Assembly: GCA_963769435.1 (NCBI GenBank)
Contig: CAVYLN010000002.1
Location: forward strand, 1,922,001-1,986,000
Direction of reading: 5' to 3'
DNA length: 64,000 nucleotides
DNA from: JADKAV01 sp963769435
GTDB lineage: Bacteria; Actinomycetota; Actinomycetes; S36-B12; UBA10799
Shown: positions 26,484 through 35,955 of the stretch, in pieces
How positions within the stretch are numbered: position 1 is the stretch's first letter
Layout of the letters: the number at the start of each line of letters is the position of its first letter
Notes under the pieces: generated by a model
What the model saw: the letters and a program-made list of their open reading frames with translations, nothing else
Databases searched by the model: none
Told to the model about the DNA's origin: nothing
Translations under genes and position numbers: made by a program

Positions 26484-28556
26484 ATGGCGCGCAAGAAGAA
26501 GGTTGATGTTCCGGTCGTTGTCGACGTGAGTCTGGCCGAGTCCGAACGGAATTACGACACCGTCGTCACGTTCCTGGAGCACGAATTCCGGATCGTGCGG
26601 GTCGGCGCGGACGGCGATGTCGACCGCGGCGAGGAGATGGTCAAGGAGTGGACGCCCGCAGCCAAGGTGTTCGCGATAACGGGTGCGCGGGATGCGCGGA
26701 CCACAGGTATCCTCGCCGGCGATGAGAAGGGGGCGCTGCGTCGACTGGAATCCGCTACCGGCGAGGTCCCGATGACCAACGGCTCGCGGCTGCGCGACGT
26801 GCTGCAGGAATGGACCATCCGCAAGGTCGCCGCGGACAAGCCGGGATTGTTCAACAACGCGCGCACGGTGGTGCTCGGCGGCTCCCACCACCGCCGGACG
26901 GCCCGCCTGCTCGCGGAGTTCACCGACAACATCAAGTTCGCCGACGCGGTGCTGCAGTGGGGTCTGCCGTCGATGCTCGACTCGTTCAACGCGCTGGACC
27001 GGTTCGCGGGTGTCAGCAAGTGGTTCCTCAACCGTGTGCCGGACCCGATCGCCGGACCGGTCTCGGCGCCCGGGCGCCGGTTCAACCAGTCGATGCTGCG
27101 CAAGGCCGTGGCCGAGGCCGACGTGCTGGTGGCCACCTATGACGAGTTGATGATGTTCGATCTCGAGGAGCTCGCGGGCAAGACGCTGATCACCTCGGCC
27201 ATCTCCGAGGAGCGGCTCGACGAACTCCATCGGCGCGGCGTGGACCTCGTTCTCGACGACACCCCGCAGGCGTTCGAGGGGGTGACCGTCAACGCTGCGG
27301 TGCTTGAGGCGCTGATGCTGGCGGCCACCGGCGCCGAGGAGTCGCGCCTGACTGACGACGATCTGCTGGACATGATCACCTCCGCGGGTCTTGGACCGCG
27401 GTCGCTCTACCCGGGCGGGTACAAGCGGAAGAGTCGATTCGCGTTCGTCATCCACCCGCTGTCGCAGCAGTACCTGCGCAACGTCGAGCCGGTGAACACC
27501 ATCGCGAAGGTCTCGCCGCAGGTCGTGATGGACGGCATCGAGAAGGCGATCGCCTACGCGCCGCCGTTCACCTACAGCCACATCACCGGCATCACGTCAC
27601 CGACCGGGGATGAGGCTGAAGGCTGGTTGATCACAGTCGGTGGAACCCCCAAGCAACTCATGGCGCACGACCCGGAGTTCACATACTCGCGCCTGCTGCA
27701 TGCAGCGGACATCGCCAAGAAACTCGGCGCGCAGATCATGGGGCTGGGTGCCTTCACGAAGGTGGTCGGTGATGCGGGGGTGACGGTGGCCAAGCGGGCT
27801 CCGCTGCCCATCACGACCGGCAACAGCTACAGCGCCTCGGGAGCCCTCTGGGCGCTGCACGATGCGATCCGCAAATTGGGGATCGCAGAGGTAGATGAGG
27901 ACGGCAGGCTGCTGGGCAAGGGCATGGTGGTGGGCGCGACCGGTGCGATCGGCTCGGTGTGTGCGCGGTTGCTCGCGATGGCCACCGACGAGATCTGGCT
28001 GGTCTCGCCCGAACCGGCGAAACTGCTCGCGCTCAAGGCCGACATCGAGCGGGAGAGCCCGCGTGCCAAGGTGTTCGTGGCGGCGACCCCGGATGAGGCG
28101 CTGCCGGACATGGATGCGATCGTGACCGCCACTTCCGGCGCGGGCAAGCGTGTCCTGGACATCATGCAGGTCAAGCCCGGATGCGTTATCACCGACGTGG
28201 CCCGGCCCCTGGATCTTTCGGCCGAGGACGTGGCCAAGCGTCCCGACGTGCTGGTCGTCGAGTCCGGCGAGATCCAACTGCCCGGTGACGTGCATATGGG
28301 CAACATCGGCCTTCCTCCGGGCGTGGCATACGCGTGCCTGGCCGAGACCATCGTGCTGGCCCTGGAGGGTCGCTACGAGACCTTCACCATCGGCCGGAAC
28401 ATCGAGTGGGAGAAGGTCAAGGAGATCTACAAACTCGGCCTCAAGCACGGGATGAAGTTGGCGACGATCAGCGGCGTCAACGGCGTCTACACCGATGAGG
28501 ACCTCGCGCGGGTGCGGGATCTCGCGCTGGCGGCCCGGGCCGAGGCGGAGGTCTAG
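26484..28556 (+). CDS. two-domain protein with C-terminal acyl-ACP reductase (AAR)-like dehydrogenase
   Basis: A 690-residue protein. Residues from about 318 resemble cyanobacterial acyl-ACP reductase, which makes fatty aldehydes from acyl-ACP. Matches include a GAFTKVV block near 425, ITTGNSYSASGALWAL, the Rossmann GATGAIGSVCARLL near 482, and a C-terminal CLAETIVLALEGRYETF followed by GRN and KHGMKL. The cysteine before LAE aligns with the thioester-forming Cys294 of the Synechococcus enzyme. The first ~310 residues form an extra domain that also looks nucleotide-binding (VVLGGSHHRRTARLLA). ATG 26484 follows GGAGGG. No aldehyde-deformylating oxygenase is nearby. The reaction is inferred. 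Confidence 0.7.
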   Translation: MARKKKVDVPVVVDVSLAESERNYDTVVTFLEHEFRIVRVGADGDVDRGEEMVKEWTPAAKVFAITGARDARTTGILAGDEKGALRRLESATGEVPMTNGSRLRDVLQEWTIRKVAADKPGLFNNARTVVLGGSHHRRTARLLAEFTDNIKFADAVLQWGLPSMLDSFNALDRFAGVSKWFLNRVPDPIAGPVSAPGRRFNQSMLRKAVAEADVLVATYDELMMFDLEELAGKTLITSAISEERLDELHRRGVDLVLDDTPQAFEGVTVNAAVLEALMLAATGAEESRLTDDDLLDMITSAGLGPRSLYPGGYKRKSRFAFVIHPLSQQYLRNVEPVNTIAKVSPQVVMDGIEKAIAYAPPFTYSHITGITSPTGDEAEGWLITVGGTPKQLMAHDPEFTYSRLLHAADIAKKLGAQIMGLGAFTKVVGDAGVTVAKRAPLPITTGNSYSASGALWALHDAIRKLGIAEVDEDGRLLGKGMVVGATGAIGSVCARLLAMATDEIWLVSPEPAKLLALKADIERESPRAKVFVAATPDEALPDMDAIVTATSGAGKRVLDIMQVKPGCVITDVARPLDLSAEDVAKRPDVLVVESGEIQLPGDVHMGNIGLPPGVAYACLAETIVLALEGRYETFTIGRNIEWEKVKEIYKLGLKHGMKLATISGVNGVYTDEDLARVRDLALAARAEAEV

Positions 28557-28587
28557 ATTCGGGGCCGGGGCCGCCTGCGGCCGCCTG

Positions 28588-28663
28588 CGACGTTGGAGGT
28601 TGTGCACCGCGTTGGAGAAGCCACGCGTGTGTTCTCCAACCTCGTGCACAACCTCCAACCTCG
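28588..28663. repeat. family A palindromic element, copy 4
   Basis: A 76-bp palindrome of the GTTGGAG/CTCCAAC type, centred on CCACGCGTGTG. It fills most of the 121-bp gap between two convergent genes, where a shared bidirectional terminator would be expected. Confidence 0.9.
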
Positions 28664-28677
28664 CGGACGGCGCCCGG

Positions 28678-29587
28678 TCAGTCAGCCATCTTCGGCTTGA
28701 TCAGCATGTCTGAGGGTGCCGCGCCGTAGCGGCCGGGCCCGGCCACCCGTAGGCCGTGCAGCCACGTCATGGTCAGCCCGTAGGCGGTCGAGGCGTTCTC
28801 CGCGCTCCGGCGGAAGTCATCGGGCCGCCCGCGCATCGGCCAGGGTCCCGGGAGGTACAGCACGACCCTGTCGGTGACCTTCTGCAAGGTCGCGGCGGAC
28901 CTGTTGCGCGGCCATGATGGCGGCGGTCCGGAGCAGGCGACCGGTGGCGGTGTCCTCCTGCTGCGGTGCCATCACGGTGAAGCCGCAGTCCAGCACCACG
29001 ATGGTGGCAGCGCCCTGATCCGCGGCGATGGAGATCGGCACGTTGGCCACGATCCCGCCGTCCACCAGCACCCGATCACCGTGGTGGACCGGAGGAAAGA
29101 CCAGCGGGATCGCCGCACTCGCCAGCAGGGCCGAGACCAGATCACCGCTGCGTAGCGGAACCGGCTCGCCGGTGTTGAAGTCCGTCGTCACGGCGGTGTG
29201 GCTGATCGCGAGTTCCTCGAAGGTGCGGGCGGTGACCGCCGATTCGATCACCGCGCGCAGGCCGGTGTTCGGGACCGCGGAGGCCTTGCCCTTCGCCACG
29301 TTCAGGGCCGTTCCCAGCATGTTGCCGAAGACCGACGCGCGCGACATCCCGTTCCACAGCTCCACCAGGTGCTCGTGGGCGTTGGGCGGATCCTGTGCGA
29401 GCACCGCACCGTTGAGGGAACCGACGGAGGTGCCCACGACGAAGTCGGGGGTGATGTCCGTTTCCGCCAGCGCCCGCAGGTGGCCCACCTGGACGGCGCC
29501 GTAGGACGCGCCACCGCCCAGCACGTAGGCGATCGGCCTGGGTAGGGAGTCGACGACATTGATGCGTGCCATCAACCCATTGTCCAT
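28678..29587 (-). CDS. patatin-like phospholipase, one frameshift
   Basis: Cytosolic acyl hydrolase with the Ser-Asp dyad of the patatin/RssA group. The oxyanion loop is GGGASYGAVQVG, the nucleophile motif GTSVG is in DFVVGTSVGSLNGAVL, and the catalytic aspartate is in VDGGIVANVP. An extra T near 28883 (CTTGCAG for CTGCAG) shifts the frame; restored, RRDLQKVTDRVVLYLPGP leads to a stop at 28678. Several starts are possible (29599, 29587, 29572). The gene is divergent from the lipoprotein peptidase gene, with only about 35 bp between them. Confidence 0.82.
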
Positions 29588-29623
29588 GCTCACGGCCATC
29601 CGGCGAGCAACTACAGTCGAGGG

Positions 29624-31153
29624 ATGAGACCCAGACTGCTGGCCGTGGCCGGCGCCGCCCTCGTGGTGCTGACCGGTTGCTCGTCGACACCGGACCCCGA
29701 TCCGACTGAGTCGACGCCGGCCTCTGTGTCTCCCCCTCCGTCTCCGGACGCCGCACTGGCGCAGTACTACGAGCAGCAACTCGACTGGCGCAGCTGTGGG
29801 GGCAAGTTCGAGTGCGCGGCCATGACCGTCCCGCTCACCTACGACGAGCCGGACGGCGAGACCATCGAGATCGACGTGCTGCGATCCCCGGCGGCCGATC
29901 CCGACAAGCGCCTCGGCTCCTTGGTTCTGAATCCGGGCGGGCCCGGCGGGTCCGGGGTGGAGTACGCGCGGGCGGCGCGGGTCGTGGTGACTGAGCCTCT
30001 GCTCGACAGTTACGACATCGTCGGCTTCGACCCTCGTGGAGTGGCCGACAGCACCCCCATCGAGTGCCTGACGGACCGGCAGATGGACCGGTTCCTCAAC
30101 GTCGACCCGAACCCGGAGACCGACGAGGACGTCGCCGCGACCGTGGCCGTGTCCGAGCGGTTCGGGCAGCGGTGCGCGAACAACTCCCCGGACCTGACGC
30201 CGAACATAGGGACCCCGTTCGTGGCTCGCGACATGGACATTCTTCGGGAACTGCTCGGCGACGAGCGGCTCAACTACCTGGGCAAGTCGTACGGAACGTT
30301 CATCGGGGCCATCTACGCCGACCTCTTTCCCGGCAGGGTGGGCCGGTTCGTGCTCGACGGTGCGGTGGATCCGACGCTGACCACCGCGGAGCTGAGCCGT
30401 GGGCAGGCCATCGGTTTCGAGAAGGCGCTGTCGCGGTTCGCGCAATGGTGCGCCGATCAGAAGGACTGCCCGATCGGCGACGACCCGGTGGCGGGCGTGC
30501 AGAAGATCGCCGACCTGCTGGCCGATCTGGAGGAGAACCCGCTGCCCGCCGACACGGGTCGGCCGTTGACCGCGGCGCAGGCCACGACCGGCGTGGTCGG
30601 CAGCCTGTACTCCGCCGAGGACGGCTGGCAGTCGCTGTTCTACGCGCTGGAGAGCGCGTTCAAGGGTGATGGTTTCGGGTTGCAGTCCTTGGCGGACTGG
30701 CTGACCGAGCGCAAGCCGAACGGCACCTATGCCTCCAACGCCAACGAGGCACTGTACGCCGTGAACTGCATCGACCGGCCGGACCGGTGGGACCCCGAGC
30801 AGACCCAACAGCAGGCGCAGGAGTGGAGCAAGGAGGCGCCGGTCTTCGGGGCGGCGCTGGCCTGGGGGAACCTGCCCTGCTACTACTGGCCCGCGCCGGC
30901 GGTGGACGAGCCGCGTGCGATCGCGGCACCGGGCACCCCGCCCATCGTGGTCGTCGGGACGGAGTACGACCCGGCGACGCCTTACGAGTGGTCGGTCAAT
31001 CTGGCCGATCAACTCGACTCCGGGGTGCTGGTCAGCTGGATGGGCGGCGACGGTCACACGGCCTACTACTCCGGGTCCAGGTGCGTGGACGAGGCCGTCG
31101 ACGATTTCCTGGTGGACGGCACGGTTCCCGACAACGGGCTGGAGTGCAAGTAG
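29624..31153 (+). CDS. secreted lipoprotein alpha/beta hydrolase, tripeptidyl-aminopeptidase (SlpD/SlpE)-like
   Basis: A 509-residue exported protein with a lipoprotein signal (VVLTGC at the lipobox) and an acidic/proline-rich linker. The alpha/beta hydrolase fold has the oxyanion block LNPGGPGGSGVEYA, nucleophile GKSYGTFIGAIYADLFPG, acid GTEYDPATPYEW and histidine GDGHTAYYSGS. The C-terminal TAP-like domain is complete. Members release N-terminal peptides or hydrolyse esters outside the cell. It is probably followed in the same transcript by a small membrane protein. Confidence 0.9.
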   Translation: MRPRLLAVAGAALVVLTGCSSTPDPDPTESTPASVSPPPSPDAALAQYYEQQLDWRSCGGKFECAAMTVPLTYDEPDGETIEIDVLRSPAADPDKRLGSLVLNPGGPGGSGVEYARAARVVVTEPLLDSYDIVGFDPRGVADSTPIECLTDRQMDRFLNVDPNPETDEDVAATVAVSERFGQRCANNSPDLTPNIGTPFVARDMDILRELLGDERLNYLGKSYGTFIGAIYADLFPGRVGRFVLDGAVDPTLTTAELSRGQAIGFEKALSRFAQWCADQKDCPIGDDPVAGVQKIADLLADLEENPLPADTGRPLTAAQATTGVVGSLYSAEDGWQSLFYALESAFKGDGFGLQSLADWLTERKPNGTYASNANEALYAVNCIDRPDRWDPEQTQQQAQEWSKEAPVFGAALAWGNLPCYYWPAPAVDEPRAIAAPGTPPIVVVGTEYDPATPYEWSVNLADQLDSGVLVSWMGGDGHTAYYSGSRCVDEAVDDFLVDGTVPDNGLECK

Positions 31154-31185
31154 CGCTTGACCGGGGGTACGCCTAGCCTGGCGCT

Positions 31186-31365
31186 ATGGTGAACTTCCTC
31201 TGGGGCGTTGTGCTCGCGCTCGCGTCCGCATGGTTCTGCTACTTCGTCGCGGCGCGCAACGAGATGAGCAAGATCGGCTGGCCCATACTGGGTTTGCTGT
31301 TCCCGGTGATCGGCGCCTTCATCACGATGGCCGTGGCGTTCATGAAGCAGAAGGACACGGTCTGA
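31186..31365 (+). CDS. small membrane protein, 59 residues, unknown function
   Basis: ATG 31186 to TGA 31363-31365 encodes two hydrophobic helices (FLWGVVLALASAWFCYFVA and WPILGLLFPVIGAFITMAVA) joined by a short charged loop, ending in KQKDTV. Its stop precedes the GTG of the next gene by one base, and it starts 32 bp after the peptidase gene. Codon use is GC-rich at third positions. Nothing identifies a function. Confidence 0.65.
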   Translation: MVNFLWGVVLALASAWFCYFVAARNEMSKIGWPILGLLFPVIGAFITMAVAFMKQKDTV

Positions 31366-31366
31366 G

Positions 31367-32563
31367 GTGACAAGGATCGCCATCGACGACGACCTGCTCG
31401 ATGGTCAACTCCTGAGGGTCCTGGGGGCAGCGGCGTACGGCGGGGCCGACATCGGGGAGTGCCTGGCGACCGCCGCCCTCATCGATCCGGCCAGCCTCGA
31501 CAGCTGGTACGACCAGTGGACGGCGCTGGGCGAACGCGTCCTGGATACGGCCGAGGGAGCCGGCCCACAGACCGCCAGATCGGCGTATCTGCGCGGCTCC
31601 AACTACCTGCGGGCCGCGGGCTCCATGCTCATGGGGCTGCCGGCGGACCCGAGGCTCGTGGAGTCCAACCGGCGGCAGGCCGAGGCATTCGGCAAGGGTG
31701 CCGCGCTGCTCGAGCACCCACCGGAGAAGGTTGAGATCGCCTTCGGGGGCACGACCCTGCCCGGCTACTTCTTCGCCCACGACGCCACACGGCGACCCAC
31801 GGTCCTGCTGGTCGGTGGATACGACTCCTGCGCGGAGGAGTTGTACTTCTTCAACGGCGCGGCCGCGCTGGACCGTGGATACAACGTGCTTGCCTTCGAC
31901 GGGCCGGGGCAGGGGGCCGCTCTGCTGCAGCAGGGGCTGGTCATGCGCCCGGACTGGGAGAACGTCGTCACCCCGGTCGTGGACTGGCTGGTGGCCAGAC
32001 CGGAGGTGGATCCGGCCCGGATCGCGCTCATCGGGTTGAGTCTGGGGGCGCACCTGGCGCCGCGCGCTGCCAGCGGTGAGCACAGGCTGGCCGCCTGTGT
32101 CGCGGACTGCGGAACGTTCGACATGTACGCGACGTTCCTCTCGAGGCTGCCGGAGTCGGTGCGGTCGGGGTACGAGGCCGGTGACCCGCACGCGGTCGAA
32201 GGTGTGTCGGCCATGCTCGACCAGATGGCGGCACAACCCACCGCTGGCTGGTCGCTTCGCCGGGGCATGCAGGTTCACGGTGCGTCGACCCCGCACGAGT
32301 ACATCGAGATGACCAGGCCGTACTCGCTGCGGGGGCGTGCGGAGGCCATCACCTGCCCGACGTTCGTGTGCAATGCGCAGAGCGATCCGATCGGCGCAAC
32401 GGCCCCGGAACTGGTGGCCGCGCTGACCTGCCCCAAGGAGTTCGTGACGTTCACGGATGCCGAGGGTGCCGGCGATCACTGTGAGGCGGGTGCCCGCCTG
32501 CTCTACCACGCCCGCAGTTTCGACTGGTTGGATGGCGTGCTCGGCCGGGCGTCCGCACACTGA
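31367..32563 (+). CDS. alpha/beta hydrolase, dihydropseudooxynicotine-hydrolase/FrsA-like
   Basis: A 398-residue hydrolase with a long helical N-terminal lid before the catalytic domain, as in 2,6-dihydropseudooxynicotine hydrolase. PTVLLVGGYDSCAEELYFF begins the core, FDGPGQGAALLQQG follows, GLSLGAHLAPRAA holds the nucleophile serine, and the acid and histidine lie in NAQSDPIG and GDHCEAGARLL. GTG 31367 starts one base after the small membrane protein. The family includes C-C hydrolases and esterases; the substrate is unknown. Confidence 0.8.
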   Translation: MTRIAIDDDLLDGQLLRVLGAAAYGGADIGECLATAALIDPASLDSWYDQWTALGERVLDTAEGAGPQTARSAYLRGSNYLRAAGSMLMGLPADPRLVESNRRQAEAFGKGAALLEHPPEKVEIAFGGTTLPGYFFAHDATRRPTVLLVGGYDSCAEELYFFNGAAALDRGYNVLAFDGPGQGAALLQQGLVMRPDWENVVTPVVDWLVARPEVDPARIALIGLSLGAHLAPRAASGEHRLAACVADCGTFDMYATFLSRLPESVRSGYEAGDPHAVEGVSAMLDQMAAQPTAGWSLRRGMQVHGASTPHEYIEMTRPYSLRGRAEAITCPTFVCNAQSDPIGATAPELVAALTCPKEFVTFTDAEGAGDHCEAGARLLYHARSFDWLDGVLGRASAH

Positions 32564-32644
32564 CGGTCAGGTCGCCCTGCCAGGGCGGTGGCTTCCCCTG
32601 GGCCGTGGCGGGGACTAGGGTCGGAAGACCCTTTGGGAGGACCC

Positions 32645-33373
32645 ATGAAGAAGATCGTCACTGTTCTTGCAGCTCTCGGCGTGACCGCGGGATCGATCGG
32701 CGTTGTCGCGCCGGCGCAGGCCAAGACCGTCAAGGCCTGCGTCAAGAAGTCGGACGGAACCGTGAAGATCCTCAAGAAGAAGAAGAAATGCAAGAAGGGC
32801 TGGAAGAAGTTGACGTGGGGGACCAAGGGCCCCGCGGGCACCAACGGGTCGAACGGCAACAACGGCAGCAACGGCAGCAACGGGGTGCCCGGTCCCGCCG
32901 GGCCCAACTGGGTGGTCAAGGACAAGGCCGGGAAGACGTTGGGAACCTTCGCCGGATACGGCTTCGGGCTCATCCCCCTGGTCAGCGTGATCGCCGCAGA
33001 CGGCGGGGTCTTCGGATATGGCGCGGATGGCAGGTTGCGCAACGACAACGCCGAGCTGTACTTCCGCAACAACACCTGCACCGACGCGGCCTGGTTCGGG
33101 GCCTCGAGCGCGGCGCTGCGCGAGTACCTCGACTCGGCCGGCGGGCCTGGTCGCGCCGTGTTCCAGGTGACGGGGGCTCCGACCGCCAGTGCCTGGAAGA
33201 TCGATGCCTCCACGACCATTGCTGTGGCGGTCGGTGGGGCCACCCTGTTCAAGAAGAACGCCACGACCGGCACCTGCGCGGCCAATGTCAACCCGGCCGG
33301 CCTCGTCGTGCCGCTGACCCCCGCTCCCGCGCCGGTGGTTGCGGCGACCGGCCCGCTGTCCATCGTCAGGTAG
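32645..33373 (+). CDS. secreted collagen-like repeat protein with lysine-rich neck
   Basis: A 242-residue exported protein with signal peptide ending VAPAQA. A cysteine/lysine segment (ACVKKSDGTVKILKKKKK and CKKGWKKLTW) leads into short collagen-type Gly-X-Y repeats (TKGPAGTNGSNGNNGSNGS, then GVPGPAGP). A globular C-terminal domain with two cysteines follows. The lysine segment directly before the Gly-X-Y run is a recurring design in actinobacterial secreted proteins. ATG 32645 follows GGAGGA. Surface exposure is likely; binding partners are unknown. Confidence 0.8.
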   Translation: MKKIVTVLAALGVTAGSIGVVAPAQAKTVKACVKKSDGTVKILKKKKKCKKGWKKLTWGTKGPAGTNGSNGNNGSNGSNGVPGPAGPNWVVKDKAGKTLGTFAGYGFGLIPLVSVIAADGGVFGYGADGRLRNDNAELYFRNNTCTDAAWFGASSAALREYLDSAGGPGRAVFQVTGAPTASAWKIDASTTIAVAVGGATLFKKNATTGTCAANVNPAGLVVPLTPAPAPVVAATGPLSIVR

Positions 33374-33442
33374 CCGGGTACCTCCCGCGATCCCCGCTAC
33401 CCGCGCGGTTAGAATCGACGGGTTGGGCGGCACGCCGCCCAC

Positions 33443-33519
33443 GCCGCCTTAGCTCAGTCGGCCAGAGCGACGCACTCGTAATGCGTAGGTCCCGAGTTCG
33501 ATTCTCGGAGGCGGCTCCA
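33443..33519 (+). tRNA. tRNA-Thr (anticodon CGT)
   Basis: All arms can be folded. The acceptor stem GCCGCCT pairs with AGGCGGC, the D stem is GCTC/GAGC, and the anticodon stem ACGCA/TGCGT holds the loop CTCGTAA with anticodon CGT. The T arm is CCGAG-TTCGATT-CTCGG. The 3' CCA is encoded (33517-33519). It reads threonine ACG codons. Confidence 0.95.
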
Positions 33520-33577
33520 TGAAAGGCCTGGTCAGAGTCCCAACATCGTCGATGACCAGCGACCTCGCCTCCGGTGC

Positions 33578-33979
33578 TCAATCCGCAGTGTCGAGTTCCT
33601 TCACAAGTCGTTTGGGCGCTGTCTGGCGGAAGGAATCTTCAACCAATTCGCGGACTTCGGTCCAGTCGACCTGCGCCGCGGAGAAGTCCAATCCGATCCA
33701 CCCTGAAGGGCCCAGGTATGCAGGCACGAAGAAGCGTGGGTCGCCCACCAGGGCCGCGACTTCTGACGCGTCGGGCTTGATCAGGACCGAGGCGTCATAC
33801 CTCACACTGTGCTGGTCCCCCTTGGTCACACCGCCGAATATGGCGAAGACCTTTGTGGTGAAGAAGTTAGGTCGACCGTGGGAGATCTTCTCGGCGGCAC
33901 CGGGCAGCGACAGGCACATCTCTCGCAGTCGATCCAGGTAGGGGTCGTCTTCGTCGAACATCACAGGATGGGGCGTCAT
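33578..33979 (-). CDS. MmcQ/YjbR-family DNA-binding-fold protein
   Basis: A 133-residue protein of the YjbR (CyaY-like fold) family. Characteristic stretches are CLSLPGAAEKISHGRPNFFT, KVFAIFGGV and DPRFFVPAYLGPSGWIGLDF. The ATG at 33979 lies within an open frame that extends to 34024; the family normally starts with a short stretch before the CLSLPGA block. The role is unknown; such proteins are common single genes. About 290 bp without a clear gene separate it from the decarboxylase. Confidence 0.85.
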   Translation of the reverse strand: MTPHPVMFDEDDPYLDRLREMCLSLPGAAEKISHGRPNFFTTKVFAIFGGVTKGDQHSVRYDASVLIKPDASEVAALVGDPRFFVPAYLGPSGWIGLDFSAAQVDWTEVRELVEDSFRQTAPKRLVKELDTAD

Positions 33980-34269
33980 GGATTGACCACCTGCACCGGA
34001 TTCCGGTCTCCCGGGGCCCACCACGATTGCTTGATCAAGTCCTCAATCATGGGGATTGCCACCAGCCTTGGGTCGTGTCGTCCAAGTATCCTTCATCCGT
34101 CTCATGAGGCAATCGTGGCAAAGCGCGATTGAACCGGAACAGGAGAAAGCGCGCCGAGTTCGACGACTGGCTGAAGAAGAAGTCGCACAAGCACCACCAC
34201 GACCAGCGCTGAACGCTCCTCCCGGGACCGACCCGACGCGGTTCCCGCCCTCCGGATACACGTGTGACA

Positions 34270-35693
34270 GGACCAGGCACACGCGGATCGTCGACAAGGT
34301 GGGGTCGGCCGCGTAGGCGATCCTGATCCCGCTGCCCGTGCCATGACGAGCGCCTCGAGAACTGCCGGCGTGACCTCCTCGCCAGGCGCGAGAACGGGGA
34401 TGCCCGGCGGATAGGGCGCGATGAGTTCCGCGCTGACCCGCCCCACCGCGTCCTTGACACCGATCGCCTCGGCGGCTGCGAAGAAGGCCTCGCGGGGCGG
34501 GACGACCACGGTCGGTTCCACGGCGTAGACCGCCGGGCCGACGACCACACGGGGTGTGTCCCGATGCCGCTCGATGGATGAGGCGATCGCGTCGGCGAGG
34601 CGCCCGACGGTCTGCTCGGTGTCGGCCAGCGTCACGATGGCGATGACCACGTCGCGGTCCGCTGACTCCACCGGCAGGCCGGCCGCGATCAGGTCGCCTT
34701 CGACCGCGTTGCCGTCGGCTCCGGTCCCTGACAGCACGAAGGGTGAGTTTGACCGGATCGACGCCAGGTCCGTCGAGAACTGTCAGTCCCTCGACACGCT
34801 TCAGTCGTTGGCGGGCGGTGCGCGTGGCGGCGATGGCGTCCGCAAGCAACTCACGGCCGTCGCGCTCGAGCAGCGCGCGGGAGGCGTCGATGCTGGCCAG
34901 AATCGCGCCGGCCGGACTGGTCGTCGCCGTGGCCTCGACGCCGGCATCAAGGCGTGCGGGGTCGATTCGCTCAGTGCGAGCCAGCACCAGGGCGGCCTGG
35001 CTCCAGGCGGGCAGCGTCTTGTGCGCACTAGTCACCATCGCGTCGGCGCCGACCTGCAGTGGGTGCGGAGGCAGGTCGGGGTGGAAGCCGAAGTGCGCGG
35101 CCCATGCCGCATCGACGATCAGCGGGACATGGTGCGCGTGCGCGACCTCAGGCCAGGCCCCCCACATCCCCGACGGTGCCGACGTAGGACGGATCGCCGA
35201 TGAACACTGCCCGTGCTTCGGGGTGGCTGGTGAGGGCATGCACGCACGGTCTGCGGGGCCACGCCGAGGGGAAGCCCGGTCGCGGCGTCCATCTCCGGGC
35301 GGACCCACACCGGTGTCAGTCCCGCGAGTACGAGTCCGACGAGACAGCGAGCGATGCAGCGTGCGGCTCACGATGACCGTGTCGCCGTCACCGCCGATGG
35401 CCAGTGCGAGGGCCTGGTTGGCGTGCGTCGCGCCGCCGGTGGAGAAGCGGCAGACATCGGCTCCCCACAGACTCTGCGGCACGCCGCTCGGCATCCGCTA
35501 GCACCCCTGCCGACAGTTTCATCGTGTCCAGGCCCGCATACAGCGGTACGTCCCCGGCGACCACGTCGCCCACCAGGTCGAGACGGTGCTTGTGCCCCGG
35601 GATCGTGAACGGGGTGGGCGCTGACTCGTGGAACCGCAGCCACGCGTCGAGCAAGGGTGCCTCGGCTCGCAGCGAGCGCGGGTCAGTGGGCAT
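34270..35693 (-). pseudogene. Orn/Lys/Arg decarboxylase (group III PLP), broken by at least six frame changes
   Basis: Segments in changing frames together make a group III decarboxylase. They run TPFTIPGHKHR, CRFSTGGATHANQALALAI, FIGDPSYVGTVGDV, VPLIVDAAWAAHFGFHP, SAHKTLPAWSQAAL with the PLP lysine, a C-terminal domain APYPPGIPVLAPGEEVTP, and IRIAYAADPTLSTIRV. Frame changes lie near 35472, 35343, 35239, 35150, 34738 and 34345, and nearly all fit one extra base. The start ATG at 35693 is clear. The 3' end is uncertain because all three frames stay open past 34270. Given the similar lesions in topA, this may be an intact lysine/arginine/ornithine decarboxylase gene with sequence errors, not a decayed one. 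Confidence 0.75.
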
Positions 35694-35955
35694 GGCTGTT
35701 CCTCACGGGCGGGTAGTGGCGTTGTGGCGGGGGAGTCTCACGCGTGCGAGGGGTCTGAGTAGCCACCCATGCATTGTCCACCCGCCACACGGGCAGCGCG
35801 GCGTCTCGCCGCTGGAGCCGCCGTAGGGCTCACAGATCTCCGTGTCGCTCACAGATTCCCCGCAGAAGGTCCTCATCGGGCGCTGAGCCCGCCGGCTTGC
35901 GTCGATATTCGGCGCCTGACGGTCTGAGTGATCGTTCTGCGGGTAGGTGACTGCC

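Noticed and set aside
28817..31057. A 746-codon minus-strand frame that includes the patatin gene
   Set aside because: Only the first third (patatin) has motifs; the upstream extension lies opposite the lipoprotein hydrolase gene and is a shadow.
34104..34212. Possible short rightward ORF ending DDWLKKKSHKHHHDQR
   Set aside because: The tail has coding-like third positions, but the frame to an ATG must be restored by one base, there is no convincing start, and it may overlap the undetermined 3' end of the decarboxylase.
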